Assembly: GCF_045629565.1 (NCBI RefSeq)
Contig: NZ_JAZQRL010000125.1
Location: forward strand, 118,839 to 182,838
From: Arcticibacter sp045629565
Lineage (GTDB): Bacteria > Bacteroidota > Bacteroidia > Sphingobacteriales > Sphingobacteriaceae
Length of the DNA: 64,000 nucleotides
Direction of reading: 5' to 3'
The stretch's first letter is position 1. The number at the start of each line of letters is the position of its first letter. The position numbers and the translations under genes are program-made. Below, piece after piece: positions 44,537 through 53,527 of this stretch. The notes beneath the pieces were generated by a model that saw nothing but the letters and a program-made list of their open reading frames with translations, was not told where the DNA came from and did no database searches.

Positions 44537-46450
44537 ATGCATCACACCAACGAACCGACTACCGTTCCTTCTCTGCTTCGCAATATAGTGGCTGGCGTTC
44601 ATCCTGAAAATCACACCTTTCTTCTGCATAAAGCAGGTGATTCATGGAAAGAGATTAGCTACAAAGAGACGCTCGACACTGCCGACGCGATATCTTCTTA
44701 TTTTTTGGACATGGGCATCCGCAAAGGCGACCGTCTGGGACTCATACTCGAAAATTCCCCGTCATATATCTTCTACGATCAGGGGCTTCAGCAAATAGGT
44801 GCTGTAAATGTTTCCATATACCCTACCCTTACCGAGAGCGAAATTGAGTATATAATCAACGATGCCGGCATCAGAACGATCATTGTAGGAACCGCATTCC
44901 TGTTAAAGAAGATTATCAAAGTGGCCAATAACTGTCCGTCCCTTCAGCGTATCATCCCTGCTTTCGATCAGTTCGAAAAACACGTTCAGGATATCGGCAT
45001 CATCGCAGGCATCATCGGCTTCAAACAGTTGATTGAAGAGGGAAAGAAATCGCTGGGCGAACGTAAAAAACAGATCAACGCCTGTCGGGAGGCTATCCTT
45101 CCCTCCGACCTCTCTGCACTCATCTACACCTCCGGCACCACCGGTATTCCCAAGGGAGTAATGCTCACCCACGCCAATTTCGTGGAAAATGCCAGGGCCA
45201 GCCTTCAACAAATTCCTGTCGTTACAAAGGATGATATGTTCTTGTCTTTCCTGCCCCTTTCTCATGTATTTGAACGTACCGCGACTTACCACATATCATG
45301 CACAAAAGGATGCCGCATCGCCTTCTCCCAGAGCCTGGAACTGCTTGCGCGGAACATGGAAGAGGTAAAGCCAAGCATCATGGCCTGCGTACCGCGGCTA
45401 CTCGAACGCATCCATGACAAAGCCATCAAGAGCGGCACACAGGGTGGTGGCCCTAAAGCCGCCATTTTCAACTGGGCATTGTCAACCGGGGAAAAATACA
45501 GGAAGATTACCGATTCTGGAAGGTCGGCAGGCCTTTTACTATCGATGCAGCAGAAGCTCGCAGACAAACTGGTCTTCAGTAAGATAAAAGAAAAAACCGG
45601 CGGCAACCTGAAGTTCTTTATCTCAGGCGGGGCCGCACTTCCCAAAAATGTAGGTGAATTCTTCGGAAACCTGGGCATTAAAGTACTCGAAGGCTTCGGG
45701 CTTACAGAAACCTCCCCCGTTATGTCCGTTACAGAGTATGACCGGCAGATATACGGAACCGTTGGCCGCATTCTTCCCGGTATCGAGGTGGGCATCCAGG
45801 ATGTAGACACGAAAAAGATACATACCGTTCAAACACATAATTCCTTTAACGAAAATCTCGAATCGCCCGAAGGAGAGATTATTGTTAGAGGCCATTGCGT
45901 CATGAAGGGATATTGGAACAAGCGCGAAGAAACGGCCCTGGTGATTGATCAGGATGGCTGGTTCCATACAGGTGATATCGGCCAGTTTTACAAGGGGAAC
46001 CTTAAAATAACAGATAGAATAAAGAACATCCTGGTGAACTCTTTCGGAAAAAACATCTACCCTACGCCGGTAGAAAACACATACCTCAAGAGCCAGAAGA
46101 TTGAACAGATATTCCTTATCGGCGATAAACGTGAATACATAACCGCTATTGTCGTCCCTTCGAAAGAGTCCCTCCAGGAAACCTTTGGCTTTACGGAAGA
46201 GTACTTCGAACGTACCGAAATGTTCATATCAGAAACCGAAGTCATATCCTGGATCAGTGAAGATATAAAAAGACTTTCCGGCGAACTGGCGAAATTCGAA
46301 CGTATCAAAAACTTTAAAGTTAAGCGGACACCCTTCTCTATAGAAGCAGGCGAAATGACACCTTCCCTTAAGGCGAAACGTAAAGTGATCGAGAAAAAAT
46401 ACGCCGACGATATCAACATGCTATATACGGAGGAAAGTTTTAACGAGTAA
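44537..46450 (+). CDS. long-chain fatty acid--CoA ligase (AMP-forming)
   Basis: 637 residues. The AMP-binding motif YTSGTTGIPKGVMLTHANF is near residue 196, and FLPLSHVFERTATYH, GLTETSPVMSV and WFHTGDIGQF are typical of FadD15-type acyl-CoA synthetases. It activates fatty acids for lipid use. No signal peptide, so cytoplasmic or membrane-associated. Chain-length preference is not readable. Confidence 0.93.
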   Translation: MHHTNEPTTVPSLLRNIVAGVHPENHTFLLHKAGDSWKEISYKETLDTADAISSYFLDMGIRKGDRLGLILENSPSYIFYDQGLQQIGAVNVSIYPTLTESEIEYIINDAGIRTIIVGTAFLLKKIIKVANNCPSLQRIIPAFDQFEKHVQDIGIIAGIIGFKQLIEEGKKSLGERKKQINACREAILPSDLSALIYTSGTTGIPKGVMLTHANFVENARASLQQIPVVTKDDMFLSFLPLSHVFERTATYHISCTKGCRIAFSQSLELLARNMEEVKPSIMACVPRLLERIHDKAIKSGTQGGGPKAAIFNWALSTGEKYRKITDSGRSAGLLLSMQQKLADKLVFSKIKEKTGGNLKFFISGGAALPKNVGEFFGNLGIKVLEGFGLTETSPVMSVTEYDRQIYGTVGRILPGIEVGIQDVDTKKIHTVQTHNSFNENLESPEGEIIVRGHCVMKGYWNKREETALVIDQDGWFHTGDIGQFYKGNLKITDRIKNILVNSFGKNIYPTPVENTYLKSQKIEQIFLIGDKREYITAIVVPSKESLQETFGFTEEYFERTEMFISETEVISWISEDIKRLSGELAKFERIKNFKVKRTPFSIEAGEMTPSLKAKRKVIEKKYADDINMLYTEESFNE

Positions 46451-46463
46451 AAACCGGCATAGA

Positions 46464-46494
46464 TTGGTACACTACGCCCGAATATCTATATTTG
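46464..46494 (+). promoter_or_regulatory. Bacteroidota-type promoter for lysS
   Basis: TTG (46464-46466), a 20-base spacer and TATATTTG (46487-46494) match the consensus. It rules out an in-frame TTG start at 46492, which lies within the -7 element. Confidence 0.65.
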
Positions 46495-46509
46495 CAAAAA
46501 TTACAAAGA

Positions 46510-48231
46510 ATGAGTATTGGCTTATCCGAACAGGAAATTATACGCCGTGAGGCACTGCAGCAGCTACGCAATCTGGGAATAGATCCTTATCCAGCAGAAG
46601 CATATCAAATAAACGTTACTACGGAAGATATTCTAAAAAACTACGAGAGAGATAAAACTTCGTACAAGAACATCAGTTTTGCCGGCAGGATTATGAGCCG
46701 ACGCATCATGGGTAGCGCATCTTTTGCTGAGTTACAGGATTCAACCGGAAGGATGCAGGCCTATATTAAGCGTGACGACATCTGTCCGGGAGAAGACAAA
46801 ACACTTTACAACACGGTATTTAAGAAACTACTTGACATAGGTGACTTCATCGGTGTCAAAGGTTTTGTGTTCACCACCCAAACCGGCGAAATATCGATCC
46901 ACGTTACCGAAATGACCCTGCTGTCGAAGTCGCTTAAGCCCCTTCCAGTGGTAAAACGTGATGAAGAAGGAAACATATTCGATGGGTTTACAGACCCTGA
47001 AATGCGTTATCGTCAGCGTTATGTGGATCTGACTGTTAACCCCGACCTCAAGCAGATTTTCATCAACAGATCGAAAGTCATCAACACCATGCGCAATTAC
47101 TTTGACAGTCAGGGCTGGATGGAAGTAGAAACACCGATTCTCCAGCCTGTACATGGCGGAGCAGCAGCGAAGCCTTTCAAAACACATCACAATACGCTCG
47201 ACATGCCTTTGTTCCTCCGTATTGCTAATGAGCTTTACCTGAAGCGCCTGATCGTTGCCGGTTTTGACGGCGTCTATGAATTCGGAAAGATGTTCCGCAA
47301 CGAAGGAATGGACAGAACGCATAACCCCGAATTCACGTCCATGGAAATTTATGTTGCTTATCGCGACTATATATGGATGATGGGAATGGTTGAGGAGTGT
47401 ATTGAGAAAATTGCGATCGCTATCCATGGCCAAGCCAGGGTAACCGTCGGACAGCATGTAATCGACTTTACCGGACCATATGAAAAACTGTCTATGTTCG
47501 AATCCATACAGAAATACACCGGCATCGATGTATCCAGCATGGACGAAGCCTCACTGCGTCAGGTATGCCAGGACCTGAATATCGAGGTGGATGCATCAAT
47601 GGGTAAAGGTAAATTGATCGATGAGATCTTCAGCGAAAAAGTAGAAGCCAACTTAATCCAGCCAACCTTTATTACCGATTATCCGATTGAAATGACTCCT
47701 TTGGCCAAAAAACACCGGAGCAAAGAAGGCTTAGTTGAGCGTTTTGAGCTTTTCGTTCTTGGCAAAGAGATCGGAAACGCGTACTCGGAGCTTAACGACC
47801 CGATTGATCAGCGAGCACGTTTCGAAGACCAGCTCCTGCTCGCAAACCGCGGTGACGAAGAAGCGATGGCCATGGACGAAGACTTCCTCAGGGCCCTTGA
47901 ATACGGTATGCCCCCAACAGCCGGTTTAGGTATCGGAATCGACCGCCTGGTCATGCTGATGACAAACCAAAGCACTATACAGGAAGTGCTGTTCTTCCCG
48001 CAGATGCGTGCCGAGAAGAAGCTGAAAGTGGCTTCGGTAAGCGATTACCTGGCCATAGGCGTACCTGAAGAATGGGTACCTGTACTTATAAAAATGGGGT
48101 TCAATACCATCGAAGAATTAAAGGCAGCCAATCCAAACAAAGTCTTCAACGATTTAGGAGGCATGCGCAAGAAATTGAAGCTAGATATTGCCATACCCTC
48201 CAAAGAAGCCGTCATGGAGTGGTTTGAATAA
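46510..48231 (+). CDS. lysS: lysyl-tRNA synthetase, class II, with C-terminal extension
   Basis: 573 residues from ATG at 46510. The OB-fold anticodon domain (about 55-150, RIMSRRIMGSASFAELQDS) and the class II core (motif 2 RNEGMDRTHNPEFTSME, motif 3 GLGIGIDRLVMLM) are complete. The protein ends well past the usual point (FFPQMR near residue 497), with about 70 residues more (KVASVSDYLAIGVPEEWVPVLI). These may form a small helical module; Bacteroidota LysRS often have such a tail, and its role is unknown. Confidence 0.96.
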   Translation: MSIGLSEQEIIRREALQQLRNLGIDPYPAEAYQINVTTEDILKNYERDKTSYKNISFAGRIMSRRIMGSASFAELQDSTGRMQAYIKRDDICPGEDKTLYNTVFKKLLDIGDFIGVKGFVFTTQTGEISIHVTEMTLLSKSLKPLPVVKRDEEGNIFDGFTDPEMRYRQRYVDLTVNPDLKQIFINRSKVINTMRNYFDSQGWMEVETPILQPVHGGAAAKPFKTHHNTLDMPLFLRIANELYLKRLIVAGFDGVYEFGKMFRNEGMDRTHNPEFTSMEIYVAYRDYIWMMGMVEECIEKIAIAIHGQARVTVGQHVIDFTGPYEKLSMFESIQKYTGIDVSSMDEASLRQVCQDLNIEVDASMGKGKLIDEIFSEKVEANLIQPTFITDYPIEMTPLAKKHRSKEGLVERFELFVLGKEIGNAYSELNDPIDQRARFEDQLLLANRGDEEAMAMDEDFLRALEYGMPPTAGLGIGIDRLVMLMTNQSTIQEVLFFPQMRAEKKLKVASVSDYLAIGVPEEWVPVLIKMGFNTIEELKAANPNKVFNDLGGMRKKLKLDIAIPSKEAVMEWFE

Positions 48232-48256
48232 TACATCTCTAACTTAACTTAAATAT

Positions 48257-48294
48257 AAAGCCCTGTAAACATTAAGTTTACAGGGCTTTCTTAT
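48257..48294 (+). terminator. intrinsic terminator of lysS
   Basis: A perfect 14-bp stem (48257-48270 with 48276-48289) is followed by TTTCTTATTTT. Confidence 0.88.
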
Positions 48295-48316
48295 TTTCGC
48301 TATTAAAATAATAACT

Positions 48317-48529
48317 ATGAATCTATCAAGTATAGAGATAACAGACAAAGAATATCTCATTAAGCTAAACAAGCAGGATTTCGACCTCTCGTTGATTAAT
48401 ACACTGATCAAGCGCATTCAGGCGGAAACCTTCTTCTCCTCCATGCTTCACGAAGACGAAGATGATATCATCAGCAAAAGAGCAAATGATCAGCGGATCA
48501 ACTTATTTGACCATCTTGACGACAAATAA
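48317..48529 (+). CDS. 70-residue hypothetical protein
   Basis: Starts at ATG 48317 and ends TAA 48527-48529. Acidic/basic mixed, with helices predicted by eye in KQDFDLSLINTLIKRIQAETFF; no domain recognised. A TATTTTCG -7-like sequence sits about 25 bases upstream. It converges on a membrane protein gene with 12 bases between stops. Function unknown; a toxin-antitoxin or regulator role is not supported by any motif. Confidence 0.55.
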   Translation: MNLSSIEITDKEYLIKLNKQDFDLSLINTLIKRIQAETFFSSMLHEDEDDIISKRANDQRINLFDHLDDK

Positions 48530-48541
48530 AAGGGCAAAGAC

Positions 48542-49093
48542 CTATCTCGGTCTGAAGCCCCTTGTCTGAACCTGCTGCTTATCGAGCTGCCCCATCTGTC
48601 CCTGCATCATCTTAATCTGCTCCGCAAGCAACTTATTCTTATCGGCCTTCTTAGCTTCCTGCAAGTACATGGTGGCTTCGCGCTTGTTGCGTTTTGCCAT
48701 GGCAATACCCGCCAGGCTAAGCTTAGCCAGCGCAATGTTATGATCCATCGTCATCCCGAGGGCAAGCGACTTCTTGAAATATTTCTCAGACTGTAAAGGT
48801 GCCTTTCGCGACTCAATCAAACCGATCAGGAGATGATAGTAACCATGCTGGGCCTTCAACAGTTCGCTTTCATAGTTTTTAATTTTCTTCAGCCAGGCTT
48901 CTGAAGCTTCCATATTTTCCTTCCTCAGATAATATTGTGCTATCAACATCTTCTCGTTAAAGAAAAAGGTTACGAAGACGATAATAGATAGTAAAAGCAC
49001 CAGCACTCCCCATCCCCAATAACTAAAGAACATTAAAGCAACGGTTGCCCCTAACAAAGCAAAGGCGATTATTAATCTGACGAAATTTGGCAT
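48542..49093 (-). CDS. membrane protein with TPR-like C-terminal half
   Basis: 183 residues from ATG at 49093; a longer start at 49123 overlaps a -7-like motif (GATATTTG on the minus strand, 49128-49121). Two hydrophobic helices (about 5-45) are followed by a helical, repeat-like cytoplasmic part with YYLRKENMEASEAWLKKI and EKYFKKSLALGMTMDHN, resembling tetratricopeptide units. Possible role in protein assembly, not assignable. Confidence 0.6.
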   Translation of the reverse strand: MPNFVRLIIAFALLGATVALMFFSYWGWGVLVLLLSIIVFVTFFFNEKMLIAQYYLRKENMEASEAWLKKIKNYESELLKAQHGYYHLLIGLIESRKAPLQSEKYFKKSLALGMTMDHNIALAKLSLAGIAMAKRNKREATMYLQEAKKADKNKLLAEQIKMMQGQMGQLDKQQVQTRGFRPR

Positions 49094-49159
49094 ATTTGTA
49101 TTTCTTATTAAAACAGGATGCAAATATCGCTTATTTAGCTCCTAAAACCAAAAATATAC

Positions 49160-49837
49160 ATGATGACTGTGTTAATTAATGAATCGTGGAAAGCCGTTCT
49201 TGAAGATGAATTTGAAAAGCCTTACATGAAAAATCTGAACGCTTTTCTGCAAAAAGAAAAGCAGGAGGGTAAAGTAATCTTCCCTCCCGATCCATTGATT
49301 TTTAACGCTTTCCATCACACTCCATTTGATGAGGTGAAAGTGGTGATCCTGGGACAAGACCCCTATCATGGAAACGGACAGGCGCACGGGCTATCTTTCT
49401 CCGTGCAAAAAGGAGTGAGTGTGCCTCCTTCTTTAAGGAGCATTTATAAAGAGCTTCAAAGCGACATCCCTGATTTTGTGAAGCCACAACATGGCGAACT
49501 CACTTCATGGGCAGACCAGGGCGTACTTCTTCTTAACGCAACACTCACTGTCAGAAAAGGAGCACCCGCTTCACACCACAAAAAAGGATGGGAGTTATTC
49601 ACCAACCAGGTCATTAAAACCCTGTCTGAAAAGCGTACAGGATTAGTATTTCTGCTATGGGGTAAAAATGCTCAGGCAAAAATCCCTTTGATTGACGGGG
49701 AAAAGCATACTATCCTTACAGCAGCACATCCTTCCCCCTACTCTGCCCATACCGGCTTCTTCGGATGCCGTCATTTCTCGAAAACCAACGCCATTCTGAA
49801 GAAGCAGGGACAAACACCCATTAACTGGCAGGTTTAA
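49160..49837 (+). CDS. ung: uracil-DNA glycosylase
   Basis: 225 residues. The catalytic Asp is in GQDPYHGNGQAHGLSFSV and the His motif is AHPSPYSAHTGFFGCRHF near residue 192, both full family-1 UDG motifs. It removes uracil from DNA. Starts at 49160 or the ATG at 49163. Its stop codon overlaps the Lrp stop in a shared TTAA (49834-49837). Confidence 0.98.
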   Translation: MMTVLINESWKAVLEDEFEKPYMKNLNAFLQKEKQEGKVIFPPDPLIFNAFHHTPFDEVKVVILGQDPYHGNGQAHGLSFSVQKGVSVPPSLRSIYKELQSDIPDFVKPQHGELTSWADQGVLLLNATLTVRKGAPASHHKKGWELFTNQVIKTLSEKRTGLVFLLWGKNAQAKIPLIDGEKHTILTAAHPSPYSAHTGFFGCRHFSKTNAILKKQGQTPINWQV

Positions 49838-50304
49838 TATTGAAAAGGGAGCACTGCTTCCTTTTTGCTTGTTGACAGGATCATCATCGTCTGGAACGTT
49901 TTCACCACCTGGATCTTACCGATCTTTTCCATAATCAACTTCTCGTAAGATTTGATGTCTTTCACATAGACCTTCAAAATAAAATCACAGCCACCGGTTA
50001 CATGATGGCACTCCGTAATCTCATCTATTTTTTTCACCTCGTCAACAAAAGTTTGGATCGTATTGTTATGATGAAAATCCAATTGAATCTGTATGAAAGT
50101 TTTTATCCCAAGCCCCAGTTCTTCTTCATCAACTACAGCATGATAGCTCTTAATCATTCCCGAGTTCTCGAGCTTTCTTACACGCTCAAGTGTGGGAGCA
50201 GGCGAAAGACCAATCTCGTTTGATAACTGCAAATTGGTAATTCGCCCATTTTCCTGGAGTCGCTTTAGAATTTGTAAATCTGTTTTATCGGGTTGGAACG
50301 GCAT
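49834..50304 (-). CDS. Lrp/AsnC-family transcriptional regulator
   Basis: 156 residues with the N-terminal helix-turn-helix (DLQILKRLQENGRITNLQLSNEIGLS) and the C-terminal RAM ligand domain (HHVTGGCDFILKVYV). It is divergent from the Nramp/UspA gene with 102 bases between. An amino-acid ligand is usual. Control of the Nramp gene is suggested only by position. Confidence 0.88.
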   Translation of the reverse strand: MPFQPDKTDLQILKRLQENGRITNLQLSNEIGLSPAPTLERVRKLENSGMIKSYHAVVDEEELGLGIKTFIQIQLDFHHNNTIQTFVDEVKKIDEITECHHVTGGCDFILKVYVKDIKSYEKLIMEKIGKIQVVKTFQTMMILSTSKKEAVLPFQY

Positions 50305-50355
50305 ATGTTTTTAATTAGGCAGCCAATTTAAAACAATTTAGAAAGATTTTTTATT

Positions 50356-50387
50356 TTAGAGTAATCTAATCTTTTTTATTAGGTTTG
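50356..50387 (+). promoter_or_regulatory. palindrome and -7 element of the nramp promoter
   Basis: TTAGA-GTAA-TCTAA (50356-50369) is a perfect inverted repeat lying 10 bases before the -7 element TAGGTTTG (50380-50387). It would sit in the RNA polymerase spacer, so a bound Lrp or metal regulator would block transcription. No factor is shown. Confidence 0.5.
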
Positions 50388-50406
50388 CTTAACGCGCAGA
50401 TTAAAC

Positions 50407-52266
50407 ATGAACGAGTCACTTGGAGAAGTACATTCATCAGTAATCACTGCCGGCAAGAAAGGCTGGCGTAAGCTTTTGTCATTTCTAGGGCCCGCGTACC
50501 TGGTCAGTGTTGGCTATATGGATCCGGGCAACTGGGCAACCGACCTCGCCGGAGGCAGCCAGTTTGGATACCAGCTGATCTGGGTGCTGCTAATGTCCAA
50601 CCTGATCGCCCTGTTACTGCAGTCGCTCAGCGTCCGCCTGGGTGTCGTACAGGGGCTTGATCTGGCACAGGCATCCCGGAATGCATATCCTAAATGGGCA
50701 AACTTCCCCCTGTTTATTCTCGCCCAAATTGCCATTATAGCATGCGACCTTGCCGAAATTATCGGTATGGCTATAGGATTGAACCTCTTGTTTGGCCTTC
50801 CTATGATCTGGGGCGTTTCCATCACCATTCTTGATACCGTCCTGCTGCTCTTCCTGCTCAACAAGGGAATGCAGGTCATGGAAAGCTTCATTCTGTCTAT
50901 GGTCTTCATTGTAGGTCTCTCATTCCTGGTAGAAATGTTCATCATCGAACCCGAAATAAAAGACGTCATCGCGGGTCTGGAACCCTCCATGTTAAGCGGC
51001 GATGCATTGTACATTGCCATCGGGATTTTAGGGGCAACCGTCATGCCCCACAACCTCTACCTTCATTCCTCCCTCGTTCAGACGAGGAAGATCGAACGGA
51101 CAAGCAAGGGCATCAAGGAATCATTAAAATTTAACCTTATCGACACCAGCATTGCCCTGAACCTGGCTTTCTTCGTGAATGCCTCTATATTGATCCTGGC
51201 GGCGACTGCTTTTCACAAAAACGGATATTTCGGGGTCGCAGAGATACAGGATGCACATAAGCTGCTCGATAACATATTTGGATCGCTGGCTCCAGCCCTC
51301 TTTGCTATCGCGCTGATTGCCGCCGGACAAAGCTCTACAGTTACCGGAACTTTAGCCGGACAGATAATCATGGAAGGCCATATCAAGCTGCGCATCCAAC
51401 CATGGCTCAGGCGCCTACTTACACGCTTACTGGCAATCATCCCGGCATTCTTCACCATTCTCTACTTCGGCGAGGGGGCACTGGGAGAACTTCTTATTCT
51501 AAGCCAGGTCGTCCTTAGTCTGCAGCTCGGTTTCGCCGTTATTCCTTTAATTCATTTCACCTCAGATAAAAGCAAGATGGGCGAATTTGCGATAAAGCCC
51601 TGGGTGAAAGTCCTGGCCTGGCTGAGTGCCATCATTATTGTGAGCCTGAATATCAAACTTGTCTACGAAGAGATTTATTCCTGGATGAACACCAGCAACA
51701 GCTGGTGGCTTTATATCATTATAGTTCCTGTAGTTCTTGCAGTGATCGCCCTGTTGTTCTACGTGTCTTTCCACCCCCTGTTCAAAACGCAAGCCATCAT
51801 CTCGTCGAACGTTCCGCATGGGAAGGCCGAGGAGATCCCAAGTGTGGAAAACGTATCCTACAAAGCCATAGGTATCCCAGTGGACTTTTCTAAAAATGAC
51901 AAAGCCACCATCGAACACGCGCTTATGCAAGGAGGTAAAAATGCCGAATACTTCCTTATCCATATCGTCGAAACAGCCGGCGCGCGCTATCATGGAGATC
52001 GAGTTATGGATTTTGAAACGAAGAGCGATGCTGACAACCTGGACCTATATCGCCTCAACCTGGAGAAATTAGGGTACCACGCCCATATACGGATTGGTTA
52101 TGGAAATGTCGCCAGGGCAATCTCCAGACTGGCGGTCGACAACCACCTGGATCTGCTGGTTATGGGGGCGCATGGTCACCAAACAATGAAAGATATGATA
52201 TTTGGCACTACTGTAAACGCCGTCAGACACCGGATTAAAATACCTATTCTGATCGTAAGAAAATAG
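50407..52266 (+). CDS. Nramp divalent metal transporter fused to a C-terminal UspA domain
   Basis: 619 residues. The Nramp part (1-450) has about 11 helices with the metal-binding motifs D39-P-G-N42 (SVGYMDPGNWATDL) and M213-P-H215-N216 (TVMPHNLYLHSS). From about residue 480 a cytoplasmic UspA domain follows; its ATP-binding motif is G587-AH-G590-9x-G600-T601 (GAHGHQTMKDMIFGT). Nramp proteins import manganese or iron with protons; a UspA tail may sense ATP or a nucleotide. The fusion is known in the phylum. The lipoprotein gene after it is on the opposite strand. Confidence 0.93.
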   Translation: MNESLGEVHSSVITAGKKGWRKLLSFLGPAYLVSVGYMDPGNWATDLAGGSQFGYQLIWVLLMSNLIALLLQSLSVRLGVVQGLDLAQASRNAYPKWANFPLFILAQIAIIACDLAEIIGMAIGLNLLFGLPMIWGVSITILDTVLLLFLLNKGMQVMESFILSMVFIVGLSFLVEMFIIEPEIKDVIAGLEPSMLSGDALYIAIGILGATVMPHNLYLHSSLVQTRKIERTSKGIKESLKFNLIDTSIALNLAFFVNASILILAATAFHKNGYFGVAEIQDAHKLLDNIFGSLAPALFAIALIAAGQSSTVTGTLAGQIIMEGHIKLRIQPWLRRLLTRLLAIIPAFFTILYFGEGALGELLILSQVVLSLQLGFAVIPLIHFTSDKSKMGEFAIKPWVKVLAWLSAIIIVSLNIKLVYEEIYSWMNTSNSWWLYIIIVPVVLAVIALLFYVSFHPLFKTQAIISSNVPHGKAEEIPSVENVSYKAIGIPVDFSKNDKATIEHALMQGGKNAEYFLIHIVETAGARYHGDRVMDFETKSDADNLDLYRLNLEKLGYHAHIRIGYGNVARAISRLAVDNHLDLLVMGAHGHQTMKDMIFGTTVNAVRHRIKIPILIVRK

Positions 52267-52269
52267 GCC

Positions 52270-52881
52270 TTACTGCAAATAGCTCAACACTTCCCGACTG
52301 CTCAGGCGCTTCTTGATGTCGATATATCCAGGATAGGAAATCTTTCTGTCCGCTACAACAATGTTTGGCTTAACCCTCAGCGTGATAGTAACCGAAGTAT
52401 CTTTTGAAGCAGAAAAGAAATCAGAGAGCATACGTTGGTTTTCCGGCCTGGAGATAACAGGATGGATATCCGTATGTATAGCGAAGGGCACAGCCACCTC
52501 GCCTCCGTTCCCGGGTACCAGGATCGTTTGCTCATATACCCCTCTTAACAGCTCATAATCAGCAACCATCAGTATATATTCAAAGTCATTTATACCCGCA
52601 TCTTCAGTCCCCGGATTACTTATTCCCAGGTCAAGGCGCGCCCTGAGGGGGACTTTCTGCTGGAAGAATGCCAGAGCAAGCTGCGGAGCACGGGTCATAT
52701 CCAACCCGCCCTTTTTCACTATTCTGTCAACGGGAACACCGGCAACATAAACGCTGTCTATCGAATTGACCCCAAACACACAATGCTGAAGGGCTTCGAG
52801 CTGACTAACCTGCGTTTTTACCCCGCAAGAGAAGACCGAACCGATGGAGAGAAACAAAAAGATGATCTTAAAATAATTCAT
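52270..52881 (-). CDS. predicted lipoprotein with LEA/WHy-like fold
   Basis: 203 residues with a lipoprotein signal (MNYFKIIFLFLSIGSVFSC, lipobox VFSC). The rest (ARLDLGISNPGTEDAGINDFEYILMVAD) resembles the WHy/LEA14-type beta-sandwich, mostly strands, seen in stress proteins. It converges with the Nramp gene; only 3 bases lie between stops. Function unknown. Confidence 0.7.
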   Translation of the reverse strand: MNYFKIIFLFLSIGSVFSCGVKTQVSQLEALQHCVFGVNSIDSVYVAGVPVDRIVKKGGLDMTRAPQLALAFFQQKVPLRARLDLGISNPGTEDAGINDFEYILMVADYELLRGVYEQTILVPGNGGEVAVPFAIHTDIHPVISRPENQRMLSDFFSASKDTSVTITLRVKPNIVVADRKISYPGYIDIKKRLSSREVLSYLQ

Positions 52882-52894
52882 TACGTCTATTTTT

Positions 52895-53467
52895 TCAAAT
52901 GGCGTCGAGAGGAATGCGGCTATTACGCTTATGGTGCATAGCCTTAAACTGTCCGGGCGTATAAGTGGTTACACGCTTAAATTGCGTCGAAAGATGTGCG
53001 GCGCTGCTATAGCCCAGCATATAGGCTATCTCTTTTAAACTAAGTTCATTGTAACATAGCAACTCTTTAACACGCTCAGTCTTCTGTCTGATGATATATT
53101 GCTCAATGGTGATCCCCTCTGTTGCAGAGAACAGGGTACTCAGATAGTTATAATCGTGAGACAAGGCTTCGGCTATCATCGCAGACCAGTTCCATCTCCG
53201 GACACCGTCAGCCTGGTGAAAGATCATATCGATGATTAAGGTCTTTATGCCTTCCACAAGCCTGTTTTTTCCGCTGTCAATCAGCTCAAAACCCTGAGCC
53301 TGGAGAGCCTTACCGATCTCCGCGATCCGGGCAGCTTCACAGGAACCACCAACACGCGCATAGCCAAGCGCAATCGCTTCAACATCCAAACCGTGTTCCT
53401 CCAGAATTTGCCTCACTGCTGATATGCATCGCGGACAAACCATATTTTTAATGTAAATCTCTGTCAT
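52895..53467 (-). CDS. HMA-like domain fused to AraC-type helix-turn-helix
   Basis: 190 residues. The first 70 (MTEIYIKNMVCPRCISAV) look like a heavy-metal-associated domain with CxxC (Cys11-Pro-Arg-Cys14 region), followed by an AraC/XylS DNA-binding domain (about 85-180; LKEIAYMLGYSSAAHLSTQFK). Such fusions are known in Bacteroidota, where a metal (copper or mercury is typical of HMA) may be the effector. No target gene beside it: a GNAT-type gene lies 60 bases upstream of its start. Confidence 0.8.
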   Translation of the reverse strand: MTEIYIKNMVCPRCISAVRQILEEHGLDVEAIALGYARVGGSCEAARIAEIGKALQAQGFELIDSGKNRLVEGIKTLIIDMIFHQADGVRRWNWSAMIAEALSHDYNYLSTLFSATEGITIEQYIIRQKTERVKELLCYNELSLKEIAYMLGYSSAAHLSTQFKRVTTYTPGQFKAMHHKRNSRIPLDAI

Positions 53468-53527
53468 ACGGATAAGCTTGGACTTTATTTTCTACTAATA
53501 TAACGCCGAAAATGGTTTGTATGTACG

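Noticed and set aside
46492..46509. TTG start for lysS
   Set aside because: It lies in the -7 element; the ATG at 46510 is better placed.
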